A stretch of 41,526 nucleotides of DNA, taken from NCBI GenBank assembly GCA_011088145.1, contig JAALKG010000007.1:1-41526 (forward strand), given 5' to 3'. The notes under the pieces were generated by a model. The model saw only the letters and a list, made by a program, of their open reading frames with translations. It made no database searches and was not told where the DNA came from. The position numbers and the translations under genes are program-made. Positions 25,985 through 36,862 of the stretch are shown here, one piece after another. Positions within the stretch are counted from its first letter, which is position 1, and every line of letters begins with the position of its first letter. Source of the stretch: Cyanobacteria bacterium MH1_Bin12 (GTDB lineage: Bacteria > Cyanobacteriota > Cyanobacteriia > Cyanobacteriales > Cyanobacteriaceae).

Positions 25985-27610
25985 ATGAAAACCTTGCTTC
26001 TATATCCTCTTTTTCCCAAAAGTTTTTGGTCTTTCGAGAAAACCCTTGAATTAGTCGGACGTAAAGCACAATTACCTCCACTAGGTCTAATTACCGTAGC
26101 TGCTATTTTACCCCAAGAATGGGAATTAAAATTAGTCGATCGCAATATCGAAGATGTGACCGAAGCACAATGGGAATGGGCAGAACTAGTTATTTTATCA
26201 GGCATGATTGTCCAGAAAGAAGACCTACTAGCCCAAGTACAAGAAGCCAAACGACGAGGAAAAAAAGTTGCGGTAGGAGGGCCTTATGCCACAGCTTTAT
26301 ACAAGGAAGTAGAAGCAGTGGGAGTTGATTATCTCATTTTAGATGAAGGAGAAATCACCATCCCCATGTTTGTCGAAGCATTAGAAAAAGGGGAACAAAC
26401 TGGTATGTTTCGCTCAGGAGGAGAAAAACCCGATGTTACCACCACCCCTATCCCTCGTTTTGACCTCTTAGATTTCAGTGCTTATGAACAAATGTCAGTG
26501 CAATTTTCACGAGGTTGCCCTTTTCAATGTGAATTTTGCGACATTATCGTTCTCTATGGACGCAAATCTCGCACCAAAACACCTCAACAAATGATTGCTG
26601 AGTTGGAAAAACTTTATGAATTAGGTTGGCGACGAAGTATTTTCATGGTGGATGATAATTTCATTGGCAATAAACGCAATGTCAAATTATTGCTCAAAGA
26701 ATTAGCCCCTTGGATTGCAGACAAAGGTGATCCATTTTCTTTTAATACAGAAGCTTCTGTGGATTTAGCCAATGATCAAGAATTAATGGATTTGATGACC
26801 GAATGTAATTTTGGAGCTGTTTTCCTTGGCATTGAAACCCCTGATACCGATAGTTTATCGGTGACTCAGAAATATCAAAATACCAGAGATCCTTTAAGTG
26901 ATTCTGTTAACAAGATTATCAGTTCAGGATTACGGGTGATCGCAGGTTTTATCATTGGTTTTGATGGTGAAAAAACAGGTGCAGGCGATCGCATTGTTAG
27001 TTTTGTGGAAAAAACAACTATTCCCTTAGCCTTTTTCAGTATGTTACAAGCCTTGCCAGACACAGCTTTAACCCATCGCTTGATCAAAGAAGGACGTTTG
27101 AGAAGTGAATCAGCGAATATTAATCAGACGACTTTAATGAATTTTGTTCCGACTCGTCCTCTCGAAGAAATTGCCTCTGAATATATCAATGGTTTTTGGA
27201 GTCTATATGATCCTGAAAAGTTTTTAGATCGTACCTATCGTCATTATCGTATTCTAGGGGAAGCACCCTGTCATAACAAACCCAAAGATAAAACTAAAAA
27301 AAGAGCCAAAAAACCTTTGGATTGGATGATGGTTCGTGCTTTATTTATTATTTTATGGCGACAAGGAATCCTACGCAACACTCGCTGGAAATTTTGGGGC
27401 TATTTATTTGATATGTATCGTTATAATCGAGGTGGTATTGCTAGTTACTTAGGAGTTTGCGCGCAAATAGAACATTTCATCGAATATCGTCAAATTGTCA
27501 AAGATGAAATCGAAGCACAGGTTTTTCAATATTTACAACAAGAAGCTTTATTAGCACAAAATCAACAAGAAGCTAAGGTCAATATTGAGGCGATGAACAA
27601 TGTAGCTTGA
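25985..27610 (+). CDS. B12-binding-domain radical SAM protein (DUF4070 type)
   Basis: A 541-residue enzyme with an N-terminal cobalamin-binding-like Rossmann domain (about 1-140; LVDRNIEDV replaces the base-off DxHxxG motif). A radical SAM barrel follows with the cluster motif SRGCPFQCEFCDI (C178, C182, C185), and then a C-terminal DUF4070 region (TGAGDRIVSFVEKTTIPLAFFSMLQALPDTALT). This class includes the hopanoid C2-methylase HpnP and many uncharacterised cyanobacterial relatives. The window has no hopanoid genes, so I do not call HpnP. It likely performs methylation or another radical modification of a lipid or small molecule. It may be co-transcribed with the ABC permease. Confidence 0.85.
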   Translation: MKTLLLYPLFPKSFWSFEKTLELVGRKAQLPPLGLITVAAILPQEWELKLVDRNIEDVTEAQWEWAELVILSGMIVQKEDLLAQVQEAKRRGKKVAVGGPYATALYKEVEAVGVDYLILDEGEITIPMFVEALEKGEQTGMFRSGGEKPDVTTTPIPRFDLLDFSAYEQMSVQFSRGCPFQCEFCDIIVLYGRKSRTKTPQQMIAELEKLYELGWRRSIFMVDDNFIGNKRNVKLLLKELAPWIADKGDPFSFNTEASVDLANDQELMDLMTECNFGAVFLGIETPDTDSLSVTQKYQNTRDPLSDSVNKIISSGLRVIAGFIIGFDGEKTGAGDRIVSFVEKTTIPLAFFSMLQALPDTALTHRLIKEGRLRSESANINQTTLMNFVPTRPLEEIASEYINGFWSLYDPEKFLDRTYRHYRILGEAPCHNKPKDKTKKRAKKPLDWMMVRALFIILWRQGILRNTRWKFWGYLFDMYRYNRGGIASYLGVCAQIEHFIEYRQIVKDEIEAQVFQYLQQEALLAQNQQEAKVNIEAMNNVA

Positions 27611-27719
27611 TGACAATTAAAATCTCGGATGATGAAACTACTCACATAAATCGATCGTCATAACTAATTCGATTACTTATAATTAAACAATAAAAACTTA
27701 TTTTTCTGCTTAAATCATT

Positions 27720-28058
27720 ATGACTAAACTTAAAATTATTTCTACCTTATTGATTACTTTTGGTATTATCAATATTCCTGTTCAAGCTCAAAATATCAAT
27801 GACAATCAACCTGATACTTTCCAATCCAATGAAGTGAATCCCTTATATGGTGAGAGTGGTTTTAATCCTCTGGATTTAATTCATAATGCTAATTTTTTCC
27901 GAAATCGTACTAGTGCTGATTTTGCAGAAGACACCAACAAAAATTTGGATACAGCTGCGGATGATTTCAAAAAACAACAGTTACAAAGACTGATAGAAAT
28001 GCAACAACAAAATGACACATCAGTTAACGGACAGTCTAATGATGTTATTACACCCTAA
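27720..28058 (+). CDS. Small secreted protein, unknown
   Basis: A 112-residue protein with a signal peptide (LKIISTLLITFGIINIPVQA-QN). The mature part reads NPLYGESGFNPLDLIHNANFFRNRTSADFAEDTNKNLD and ends in a Gln-rich helix (DDFKKQQLQRLIEMQQQND). There are no cysteines and no anchor. The NPLDLIHNANF...F segment looks conserved-type, but I know no named family. It starts 109 nt after the radical SAM gene on the same strand and converges with the peroxiredoxin gene across a repeat-filled gap. Confidence 0.65.
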   Translation: MTKLKIISTLLITFGIINIPVQAQNINDNQPDTFQSNEVNPLYGESGFNPLDLIHNANFFRNRTSADFAEDTNKNLDTAADDFKKQQLQRLIEMQQQNDTSVNGQSNDVITP

Positions 28059-28104
28059 TAAACTTAAACTTCTGTGAAAATAATGAACAATTAATAAGGT
28101 ATTC

Positions 28105-28262
28105 GGTAATAGGTAATTGGTAATAGGTTTTGATTATTTTTGACGAAAAAGGACGAAGATCAAATTATTATCTACTTGTCAAAAAACTTAGAGCCTAAAG
28201 TCTACCTAAGCTTTATTCTATTTTTGGCCCATAATTGACGGTTAGAGGGAGGACATTTTCGA
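28105..28262 (+). repeat. Composite dispersed repeat, copy 2
   Basis: It begins with GGTAATA GGTAATT GGTAATA heptamers (28105-28125). TTTTGATTATTTTTGACGAA, GGACGAAGATC, ATCTACTTGTCAAAAAACTT and a TTTATTCTA stretch follow, then GGTTAGAGGGAGGA. The same order occurs on the opposite strand at 13386-13567. Confidence 0.7.
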
Positions 28263-28300
28263 TAGTGAGCTAGACTTTTCAAACGTCATCTAAGTCATAT
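28232..28300 (+). repeat. Dispersed repeat family 2, copy B
   Basis: GACGGTTAGAGGGAGGACAT then TTTCGATAGTGAGCTAGACTTTTCAAACGTCATCT is similar to copies A (22809-22880) and C (23609-23690). It partly overlaps the end of the composite repeat. Confidence 0.5.
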
Positions 28301-28304
28301 ACTT

Positions 28305-28337
28305 CCAACTCCTATGGTTTTAACCAATAAGAGTTGG
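28305..28337. terminator. Nested inverted repeat, possible bidirectional terminator
   Basis: CCAACTC (28305-28311) pairs with GAGTTGG (28331-28337), and inside it TGGTT pairs with AACCA around a short turn. TTCTTTT follows on the plus strand. It lies between the convergent genes ending at 28058 and 28389, so a terminator role fits. Confidence 0.5.
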
Positions 28338-28388
28338 CTTCTTTTACGAATATCAAAGCCTGGGAGGATTTTATCGTTAATTAATTCT

Positions 28389-28832
28389 TTATTTAGAAGT
28401 ACTTAAAGTTGTCAAAATATCTTCTGCGTGAGTCGAGGTTTGTACTTTATCATCAACATGAATAATAATACCTTCACCATTAATAATATAAGTTACTCGC
28501 TTTGGATAGCCACCACCATCAACATCATAAGCTTGAGAAATACTTCTATCGGTATCAGCTAATAAAGCGAAAGGTAAATCATATTTTTCTTTGAACATTG
28601 TATGGGAAGATTCATCATCATTACTCACCCCTAAAACTACCATATCTTTATCTTGATATTGTTGATAGTTATCACGGAAACTTTGAGCTTCTTTAGTACA
28701 ACCAGGAGTATCATCTTTAGGATAGAAATATAAAACTACAATCTTACCTGCAAAATTAGATAAAGAGACACTATTGCCTTGATCATCTTTTGTTGTAAAA
28801 CTAGGTGCTTGAGTGCCAACTGTGAGTGCCAT
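28389..28832 (-). CDS. Peroxiredoxin, PrxQ/BCP type, single cysteine
   Basis: It reduces hydroperoxides in the cytosol. The 147-residue thioredoxin-fold protein has the peroxidatic motif YPKDDTPGCTKEAQSFRD: Cys45 is the peroxidatic residue, and the position five residues on, where classic PrxQ/BCP has the resolving Cys, is Gln50. Cys45 is the only cysteine in the protein, so it must be recycled by a partner thiol (1-Cys type). Other conserved parts are VVLGVSNDDESSH, LPFALLADTDRSISQAYDV and GGYPKRVTYIIN. It is divergent from the unknown gene at 28898, with 65 nt between. Confidence 0.9.
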   Translation of the reverse strand: MALTVGTQAPSFTTKDDQGNSVSLSNFAGKIVVLYFYPKDDTPGCTKEAQSFRDNYQQYQDKDMVVLGVSNDDESSHTMFKEKYDLPFALLADTDRSISQAYDVDGGGYPKRVTYIINGEGIIIHVDDKVQTSTHAEDILTTLSTSK

Positions 28833-28897
28833 AATTTTTTCTACAATTTTAATAAAATTTGTTTACTTAACTTCACATTATATTATCTTCGATCCAG

Positions 28898-29590
28898 ATG
28901 AAAATACCTTTACCTCGAAACTTTAATCCTCCCAAAGCCTTAAAAGTTTATGATTATTATGATGTTACGATTAATCTTTTTGCGGCTTCAATTCAACCCC
29001 ATCAATTTAGTTTAAAAAAACTTCAGGAAAAAAAGATAATTCCTCCTGATTGGCAATTAAAAAAACCTGTGAGAAAAAAAGCCGATTTATTATATTTATC
29101 TTTTGTAGAAGGTTTAAATATTACTATTACTAAAGGAAAAGTAGTTTTTGTTCAAAAACTAATGAACAAGACTTCTTTAGAAAAAATTATTAAACAATTT
29201 ATAATACAATTTAAGAATTTTAAATATAATAAATTACAAATTGTTTTAAGGAGAATAATTACTTTACCGACGAAGATTAATAGTAGTTCTAAGTTTATTA
29301 AAAATATTTTATTAAATGGTTCTGAGTGGGATATTTTAGGACATAAACCGAAAAGACAAATCAATTATTATTATTCCAATTTTTCATTACCTTTAATTAT
29401 AAATATGGTTGATTTACCATTAAAAAACCATAAAATCAAATCTAAATCTTGTTTACTAATTAGAGGAATATTTGAAAAAAAAATTGGTTCAAAACAGCAA
29501 AATGATAATCTATTATTATTAATAGACAAGTATCGTGATCATATAGATATTTTTAATAAAGTTGTGGATAGAGATATTCTTAATCGCTAA
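28898..29590 (+). CDS. Conserved-type hypothetical protein
   Basis: A 230-residue basic, Lys/Ile/Leu-rich protein with no signal peptide or membrane helix. The N-terminus (RNFNPPKALKVYDYYDVTINLFAAS...HQFSLKKLQEKKIIPPDWQL) and the LYLSFVEGLNITITKGKVVFVQ strand pattern look like an ordered alpha/beta domain. No motif known to me. It faces hrcA (convergent, 96 nt apart). The long frame and lack of a competing ORF support a real gene. Codon use is more AT-rich than that of its neighbours. Confidence 0.6.
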   Translation: MKIPLPRNFNPPKALKVYDYYDVTINLFAASIQPHQFSLKKLQEKKIIPPDWQLKKPVRKKADLLYLSFVEGLNITITKGKVVFVQKLMNKTSLEKIIKQFIIQFKNFKYNKLQIVLRRIITLPTKINSSSKFIKNILLNGSEWDILGHKPKRQINYYYSNFSLPLIINMVDLPLKNHKIKSKSCLLIRGIFEKKIGSKQQNDNLLLLIDKYRDHIDIFNKVVDRDILNR

Positions 29591-29686
29591 TTAAGGCTTA
29601 CAAAAATATGATCTTACTATTCTTTCATTCTCTTCACAATAGAATTTTTATAGATTAATAAATTAATAAGGAAGGTAGCAATTTAA

Positions 29687-30769
29687 TTATAGTTTTTCTG
29701 ATAAATAATCAGCTGTTGATTCTACTAATGCGATCGCCTGTTCATAAGGTAAACGGGTAGGTCCAATTAAGCCGACACTTCCTACAGGAAGTTCATCTTG
29801 AGAATAATAAGCAGAGATTAAACTACAAGAACGCATTGATGCTAAAGGATTTTCTGTACCGATACGAATTTGTACTTTATTAAAAGAAATATTATCATTA
29901 TTAAGATTAAAAATAAGAGGAAATAATTGTTCTTGTTCTTGTTCTAAAAAATTTAATAATAGTTTGATTTCTTCTATTTGGGTAAATTCTGGTTGTTGAA
30001 CTAATTTGGAAAAGCCTTGTAATAAAATAGGTGTTGATTGAAAATCCAGATGTTTCGATTTTATTTTACTTAATAAATCCTTAATAAAATTAGCATAATT
30101 TTTAAATTCATCATCTAATTCTTGCCAATTTAAAGAACTAATTTTTTTAATAGATATTCCTTTTAACTTATGACTTAAAAAGTTAGATAATATTTCCAAT
30201 TCTCGATCGATTATTTCTGAAGAATATTCTGTTTCTTCCGCCGTTAATTGATAACCATCCAAAATAAAAGATTCTGTTTGATAATTATCAATAACCATTA
30301 CTAACATAATTTGTTCGTTAGGTAGCCGCACTAACTGTAAATGATGCAAAATACTACTCATGGTTTGAGGCAGAGTAATTAAAGCGATACATCCACTTAA
30401 ATCAGCAAGAATATTGGCGATTTTGTGAAAAATCAGGTCATAACTACCAGCAAAATACTGCCATGTAGCATCAAGAAAATTTTCGACAGGAAACTTATTA
30501 ACATTATGATCTAAATCTAGTAAGCGATCGACATAAATACGATAACCTGAATCAGAGGGAACACGCCCAGAGGAAGTATAAGGTTGATAAAGAAAACCCG
30601 CCTTTTCTAACTTACCCATCACATTACGAATAGTAGCAGAACTGATACTAAAATCGTATTCTTGGAGTAAAGTTTTGGAGCCTACTGGTTCAGCCGTAGC
30701 AATATAATGTTTAATGGTTGCCCGTAATATTCGTTGATGGCGTTCATTAAGTTGAAGTTGAACAGTCAT
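29687..30769 (-). CDS. hrcA: Heat-inducible transcription repressor HrcA
   Basis: It represses chaperone operons (groESL, and groEL2 in cyanobacteria) by binding the CIRCE inverted repeat. The 360-residue protein has the N-terminal winged-helix domain (LNERHQRILRATIKHYIATAEPVGSKTLLQ...SSATIRNVMGKLEKAGFLYQPYTSSGRVPSDSGYRIYVDRLL). The GAF-like C-terminal domain ends in VGSVGLIGPTRLPYEQAIALVE. The N-terminal signature is unmistakable. No CIRCE element (TTAGCACTC-N9-GAGTGCTAA) is in this window, so its targets lie elsewhere. Confidence 0.94.
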   Translation of the reverse strand: MTVQLQLNERHQRILRATIKHYIATAEPVGSKTLLQEYDFSISSATIRNVMGKLEKAGFLYQPYTSSGRVPSDSGYRIYVDRLLDLDHNVNKFPVENFLDATWQYFAGSYDLIFHKIANILADLSGCIALITLPQTMSSILHHLQLVRLPNEQIMLVMVIDNYQTESFILDGYQLTAEETEYSSEIIDRELEILSNFLSHKLKGISIKKISSLNWQELDDEFKNYANFIKDLLSKIKSKHLDFQSTPILLQGFSKLVQQPEFTQIEEIKLLLNFLEQEQEQLFPLIFNLNNDNISFNKVQIRIGTENPLASMRSCSLISAYYSQDELPVGSVGLIGPTRLPYEQAIALVESTADYLSEKL

Positions 30770-31226
30770 CTGTTAATATAATTTGTTTTAAAAAAGATGA
30801 TATTACTGATATTCGATTATATCTGTCTATGTTTATTTAGCCAGTATAACTTTATCTGTTTATTTTTATCTGACACAAATAAATAATTGATTATACAATC
30901 TCAAAAAGATTACTTTTGAACTCAATATTCATGATGTTTTTATTTATAATAGTTTGAGATTAACTCTCTTCAGATCTTACACATTAAAGATTATGACATA
31001 TTTTTATTCAATGTTAATTACGATCCTTTTTGATATTATTCTCCCTATTCCCAACTCTGTTATCCCCTGAAATCTAAATGATAAATTTATTGCCGCCAAG
31101 CCGATTTACTATCTGCTGAATAAATCCAAAAGCTATACTAGTACAAGTTTTGGTGCCTTTCTAATTCTGACAACTTCTACTCTTACAATTCCATTTTTTC
31201 GCCCAAACCCTATCTAAATATTGATT
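30770..31226. other. Divergent region between hrcA and sensor kinase
   Basis: 457 nt, AT-rich. It holds dispersed repeat family 3 copy 3 (31171-31214) directly before the kinase start. I see no gene and no CIRCE element. Confidence 0.5.
31171..31214 (+). repeat. Dispersed repeat family 3, copy 3
   Basis: ACTTCTACTCTTACAATTCC then ATTTTTTCGCCCAAACCCTA resembles 3249-3290 and, inverted, 17512-17556. It ends only about 12 nt before the kinase ATG. Confidence 0.45.
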
Positions 31227-32585
31227 ATGTTCCAAACTACTCGTCGGCGTTTAGCAATTTGGTACACTAGTGTCACCGCAGTATTATTAATCATTTTTGC
31301 CACAGGGATTTATGGTTATGTTTATAAAACGTTGATTGATAGAATTGATGATACTTTAAAACACGTCATTGAAATTGTTGAACCTTCTTTAGTCATTGAA
31401 AAAGGGACTATTGGTAACCGAAGATATAAAGTTAATTTAGATGCCAGTTTTTATCAACATCCTCACACAACCAATCAAGTAGAAGACGACCACATTGATT
31501 TAGAATGGTTTAGTCCTAATGGTGAATTGTTATGGCAAACAGTAGAAAAAACTTTACCCATCCCTCTTTCCTTCAATTCTGGTGGTAAAACAATTCGCAT
31601 CTCTGACGATTATTTACTACGACAAATAACCAAAAGAATACAAAAAGAGCGTTATGTTTTAGGTTATTTAAGAGTTAGTCATCCTCTTTTTGATGTTGTA
31701 AAACCAATTCGACAATTAATTGTCGATTTGAGTGTAGCAATTATTTTATTGGTTATGGCCGTAGGTGCTATCGGTTGGTTTTTATCTGGTATTGCCATTC
31801 AACCAGTGAAAGAATCCTATCAAAGTTTAAAGCAGTTTACCGCTGATGCTTCTCATGAATTACGTAATCCCATTGCGACTTTAAAAACGAATATTCAAAG
31901 CTTATTATCTTATCCTCAAATGGATTTAGAAACTCAAAAAAAGCAGTTAAATATTTCCTCTAGATTAATCGAAAGATTGGCTAATTTAGTTAATGATTTA
32001 TTATTTTTAGCTCGTAATGATAGTGGTATTATTAATCATGATTTTCAATCTTTACCTTTAGATGCTTTACTTTTAGAGGTAGTAGAAGAACAAAAAATCA
32101 TTGCCCAAGCCAAAGATATTCATTTAGCTTTAATTATCAAGGATAATCAAGAAATATTACCTCTAGTCATAGAAGATGAACTCTTTTTTATTAATGGGGA
32201 TTGGTTACAAATAAACCGTGTTTTTACTAATTTAATTAGCAATGCTATTTTACATGGAAATGCAAGTTCTAATAAGTCAAAAAAACTAGTTATTAAAGTT
32301 ATTTTAACTGCTCAAAAAAAACAAAGTAAAATATTTTATCAAGTAATAGTTGAAGATAATGGCATCGGCATTGTCAATGATGTTTTACCTAGTTTATTCG
32401 ATCGCTTTTACCGTGGTGATAATGCACGTACTTATCAAGATAATAATTCTAGCACTGGTTTAGGTTTAGCGATCGTCAAAGCGATTATTGAAAATCATCA
32501 AGGCAAAATTGCAGTGGAGAGTAAAATCAATGAAGGAAGTAAATTCATCGTTACTTTACCCTCTCAAACAAATCAAGTTGTTTAA
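31227..32585 (+). CDS. Two-component sensor histidine kinase
   Basis: The track uses a TTG at 31221; the ATG at 31227 (MFQTTRRRLAIWYTS) is preferred and gives 452 residues. The N-terminal membrane helix (AVLLIIFATGIYGYVY) is followed by a ~130-residue extracytoplasmic sensor (DDHIDLEWFSPNGELLWQT) and a second helix (LSVAIILLVMAVGAIGWFLSG). Then come HisKA with the phospho-acceptor FTADASHELRNPIATLK and an HATPase domain with NRVFTNLISNAILHG (N box), DNGIGI (G1), LFDRFYRG (F) and STGLGLAIVKAI (G2). All catalytic motifs are intact. There is no response regulator beside it, so it is an orphan kinase. Signal unknown. Confidence 0.9.
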   Translation: MFQTTRRRLAIWYTSVTAVLLIIFATGIYGYVYKTLIDRIDDTLKHVIEIVEPSLVIEKGTIGNRRYKVNLDASFYQHPHTTNQVEDDHIDLEWFSPNGELLWQTVEKTLPIPLSFNSGGKTIRISDDYLLRQITKRIQKERYVLGYLRVSHPLFDVVKPIRQLIVDLSVAIILLVMAVGAIGWFLSGIAIQPVKESYQSLKQFTADASHELRNPIATLKTNIQSLLSYPQMDLETQKKQLNISSRLIERLANLVNDLLFLARNDSGIINHDFQSLPLDALLLEVVEEQKIIAQAKDIHLALIIKDNQEILPLVIEDELFFINGDWLQINRVFTNLISNAILHGNASSNKSKKLVIKVILTAQKKQSKIFYQVIVEDNGIGIVNDVLPSLFDRFYRGDNARTYQDNNSSTGLGLAIVKAIIENHQGKIAVESKINEGSKFIVTLPSQTNQVV

Positions 32586-32613
32586 ACTCTAATAATCATC
32601 GTCAAACTATGGA

Positions 32614-33966
32614 CTATCCCTGATAATTGGGAAGACGCTTGATATCGGCTCCTAAACTTTGGAATTTTGCTTCTAAATCTTGATAACCTCGATCAAGATG
32701 ATGTAAACCTTGAACAATAGTTGTTCCTCTTGCAGCTAAACCAGCTAAAACTAACGCAGCAGATGCTCTTAAATCAGTAGCCATCACAGGAGCTCCCGTT
32801 AAGAAAGGAACACCAGCAATAACAGCACAATTGCCTTTGACTTTAATATTTGCACCCATGCGTTGTAGTTCTGCGACATGACGTAAACGATTTTCAAATA
32901 CCGTCTCTGTGACAACACTATTACCTTCGCTAACAGTTAGCAAAGCCATGAATTGAGCTTGCATATCAGTGGGGAAACCGGGGTAAGGTAAGGTTTCAAT
33001 ATCACTACCCTTTAATTGACCAGGGAGAGTACGTAGGGTAAATTCATCTTCTTTTTGAACTTTACAACCAATTTCCTCGAATTTAGCGATCGCAGATATT
33101 AAATGTTCAGGGTTGATAGAAGTAACGATAATTTCTGAGTGGGTAATTGCTCCAGCGGCTAAAAATGTTGCTGCTTCAATGCGATCGGGTATAATGTCAT
33201 GATCAGTAGTACCAAGACGATTGACACCCTGAATAATAATAGTATCAGTTCCAGCACCAACTATTTTGGCACCCATACTGTTACAAAAATCGGCTAAATC
33301 GACGATTTCAGGTTCTTTAGCTGCATTTTCAATTATAGTTTCTCCTTCGGCTAAAGTAGCCGCCATCATGATGGTTTCAGTTGCACCAACACTAGGATAA
33401 TCTAAAAATATTTTTGCTCCTTGTAAACGTTGATTACGTCCTTGAAGAGAAGCATTAACCACACCATGTTCAATGACAACATGAGCACCCATAGCCTGTA
33501 AGCCGCGAACATGAAGTTCTACGGGTCGAGAACCGATGGAACAACCACCGGGTAAAGGTACATGAGCAACTCCCAAACGAGTTAAAATAGGACCAATAAC
33601 AAAGAAACTAGCTCGCAACTGAGAAACTAACTCATAAGGTGCTTTCACTGCCTTTAAATCACGAGGATTAAATTCCCACACAGAACCAGATTTTTTGATT
33701 TTAACTCCTAAAGAAGTTAAAACTTGCCCCATCATATTAATGTCTACTAAGTTAGGCATATTACTTAAACGACAATCATCATCGCAAAGTAATGTACCTG
33801 CCATAATCGCTAAAGCCGAATTTTTTGCTCCGCTAATTTTGACCTCTCCTGTCAGATTTTTTCCACCAATAATTTCTAAGGCGGGTTGAGCAGTCGAATT
33901 AACAACATTTGCTTCTACTTGCTTCATTTGTGTGGAAGTATTAATTGTTTTGTCCTCCAAATCCAT
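32614..33966 (-). CDS. murA: UDP-N-acetylglucosamine 1-carboxyvinyltransferase
   Basis: First committed step of peptidoglycan synthesis: it joins enolpyruvate from PEP to UDP-GlcNAc. At 450 residues it is about 27 longer than E. coli MurA because of an N-terminal tail. [11 protein letters not shown] carries Lys48 (Lys22 in E. coli) and [15 protein letters not shown] carries Cys142 (Cys115), the residue attacked by fosfomycin. Later segments [12 protein letters not shown] and [17 protein letters not shown] are also typical. The true start may be an internal ATG (e.g. MKQVEAN, codon 14). ruvX lies 109 nt upstream on the same strand and may share a transcript. Confidence 0.95.
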   Translation of the reverse strand: MDLEDKTINTSTQMKQVEANVVNSTAQPALEIIGGKNLTGEVKISGAKNSALAIMAGTLLCDDDCRLSNMPNLVDINMMGQVLTSLGVKIKKSGSVWEFNPRDLKAVKAPYELVSQLRASFFVIGPILTRLGVAHVPLPGGCSIGSRPVELHVRGLQAMGAHVVIEHGVVNASLQGRNQRLQGAKIFLDYPSVGATETIMMAATLAEGETIIENAAKEPEIVDLADFCNSMGAKIVGAGTDTIIIQGVNRLGTTDHDIIPDRIEAATFLAAGAITHSEIIVTSINPEHLISAIAKFEEIGCKVQKEDEFTLRTLPGQLKGSDIETLPYPGFPTDMQAQFMALLTVSEGNSVVTETVFENRLRHVAELQRMGANIKVKGNCAVIAGVPFLTGAPVMATDLRASAALVLAGLAARGTTIVQGLHHLDRGYQDLEAKFQSLGADIKRLPNYQG

Positions 33967-34075
33967 AATTTGTGAAATATTCCATATTTTGGTTATGATT
34001 CTATACCATGAAATTCATTTTTGTGAATTTTTTCTGAAAATAAGCTGAGATTATTCGATTATTAACAGCTAAAAA

Positions 34076-34498
34076 CTAATGAGAACGTTCATCTAACCAT
34101 TGCTGAAGAATAATTGTAGCCGCACGTTTATCAATTAAGCCTTTATTTCGAGGAGAAAACTTTTTACTATTTCTTAACTGTTCTTCAGCCTCCACAGATG
34201 TAAATCTTTCATCGGTAAATTCGATCGCAATTTCTAAAGCATCACCTAATCGTCGGGCATATTTCATTACTTGTTTGGCTTGAAAACCAATTTCACCTTC
34301 TCTGTTGTAAGGTACTCCTACCACCAAAAGATTAATATCTCTTTGATTCACCAATTCACGAAACAATTCAACATCATTTTTAAAAGAAGTTCTATGAACA
34401 GTAGTTAACCCCGTTGCGACTATACCTAAACCATCACAACCAGACACACCTATTCTTTTTAAACCAATATCTAAGCCTAATACCGCAACTTTTTCCAT
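34076..34498 (-). CDS. ruvX: RuvX/YqgF family pre-16S rRNA nuclease / Holliday junction resolvase-like
   Basis: A 140-residue RNase H-fold protein of the YqgF/RuvX family, cytosolic, proposed to mature the 16S rRNA 5' end. The first acidic residue lies in VLGLDIGLKRIGVS (D10), the second in FTDERFTSVEAEEQL and the last in DKRAATIILQQWLD. VVGVPYNREGEIGFQAKQV is also typical. Length is normal. It is upstream of murA on the minus strand and divergent from pgm (113 nt). Confidence 0.9.
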   Translation of the reverse strand: MEKVAVLGLDIGLKRIGVSGCDGLGIVATGLTTVHRTSFKNDVELFRELVNQRDINLLVVGVPYNREGEIGFQAKQVMKYARRLGDALEIAIEFTDERFTSVEAEEQLRNSKKFSPRNKGLIDKRAATIILQQWLDERSH

Positions 34499-34602
34499 TA
34501 TTCAATTATTTTAATCTGATCTAAATACACCACAATAATTAATTACTATAGTCCTGTTTACTGATAAATTAAGGGCAGTAAAAAAAAATTTTAGCAATCT
34601 GA

Positions 34603-36246
<1,644 letters not shown>

Positions 36247-36862
36247 ATATCAGATGATGTTGTGTGTAACTTTAAGTAAAAGTATAAAGTTATTCGGGAT
36301 AATTTAAAAATTATAAATTGTTCCAATCTTTTAAAATCAATAGCTAACATTTAGCTGAATATAGCATTGGAACTCAGGTTTATTAGACTATAAACCAGAA
36401 AAATTTAATTAAACAGCCAAATTTATCTGACAATATTTAGAAAATTGGTTATTCAAAGTAATCAATTTTCTAAGTGATTTAATGCTCATCTTCATATCAA
36501 TAAAACACTTTCTAAGTAGCATGTAATGATCCTTATCAAAACAGCAATATTTATCTGTAATCATTGATGAATATAGTTTTGTGAAAAAAAATATTTTTAT
36601 GCTTATGTATAGCAATTTACTTATATAAAGTTTGTGTAAAATTCATCTCCAAAAATGTTCAGTGTAAATAATTAGTGAAGTGAACTATATCAAGCCAAAA
36701 AAACCGTGAATACCCTGTTGTTTTGTAATTAGAATGAAGAATATAATTGGATTAAGTTCAAAGCACGAATGTTAAAAAGGATAATTAATAACGAAAAGCT
36801 TTATTTTAAATAAAATTATTTAGTTTCATTATCAACTTAGGTAAATCACAATTACGAAGATC
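36247..36862. other. Long AT-rich gap upstream of sigF
   Basis: 616 nt. The only long ORF (36409-36615, minus) has AT-rich codon content without a recognisable pattern and I do not accept it. The length suggests a regulated or long-leader promoter for sigF, but no element is clear. AACTTTA/TATAAAGTT near 36270 forms a weak inverted repeat just past pgm. Confidence 0.4.

Larger units (their letters stand above)
28059..28388. other. Repeat-filled gap between convergent genes
   Basis: 330 nt made almost entirely of repeats: STRR heptamers, the composite repeat copy 2, repeat family 2 copy B and a nested inverted repeat. No gene seen. Confidence 0.65.

Noticed and set aside
25948-26250. 100-aa minus-strand ORF
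   Set aside because: Antisense to the start of the radical SAM gene; no coding pattern of its own.
25985-27610. Hopanoid C2-methylase HpnP
   Set aside because: Same superfamily layout, but no hopanoid genes nearby and I cannot separate HpnP from its many relatives by eye.
36409-36615. 68-aa minus-strand ORF between pgm and sigF
   Set aside because: AT-rich composition, no recognisable motif, no RBS seen; probably chance in a low-GC gap.
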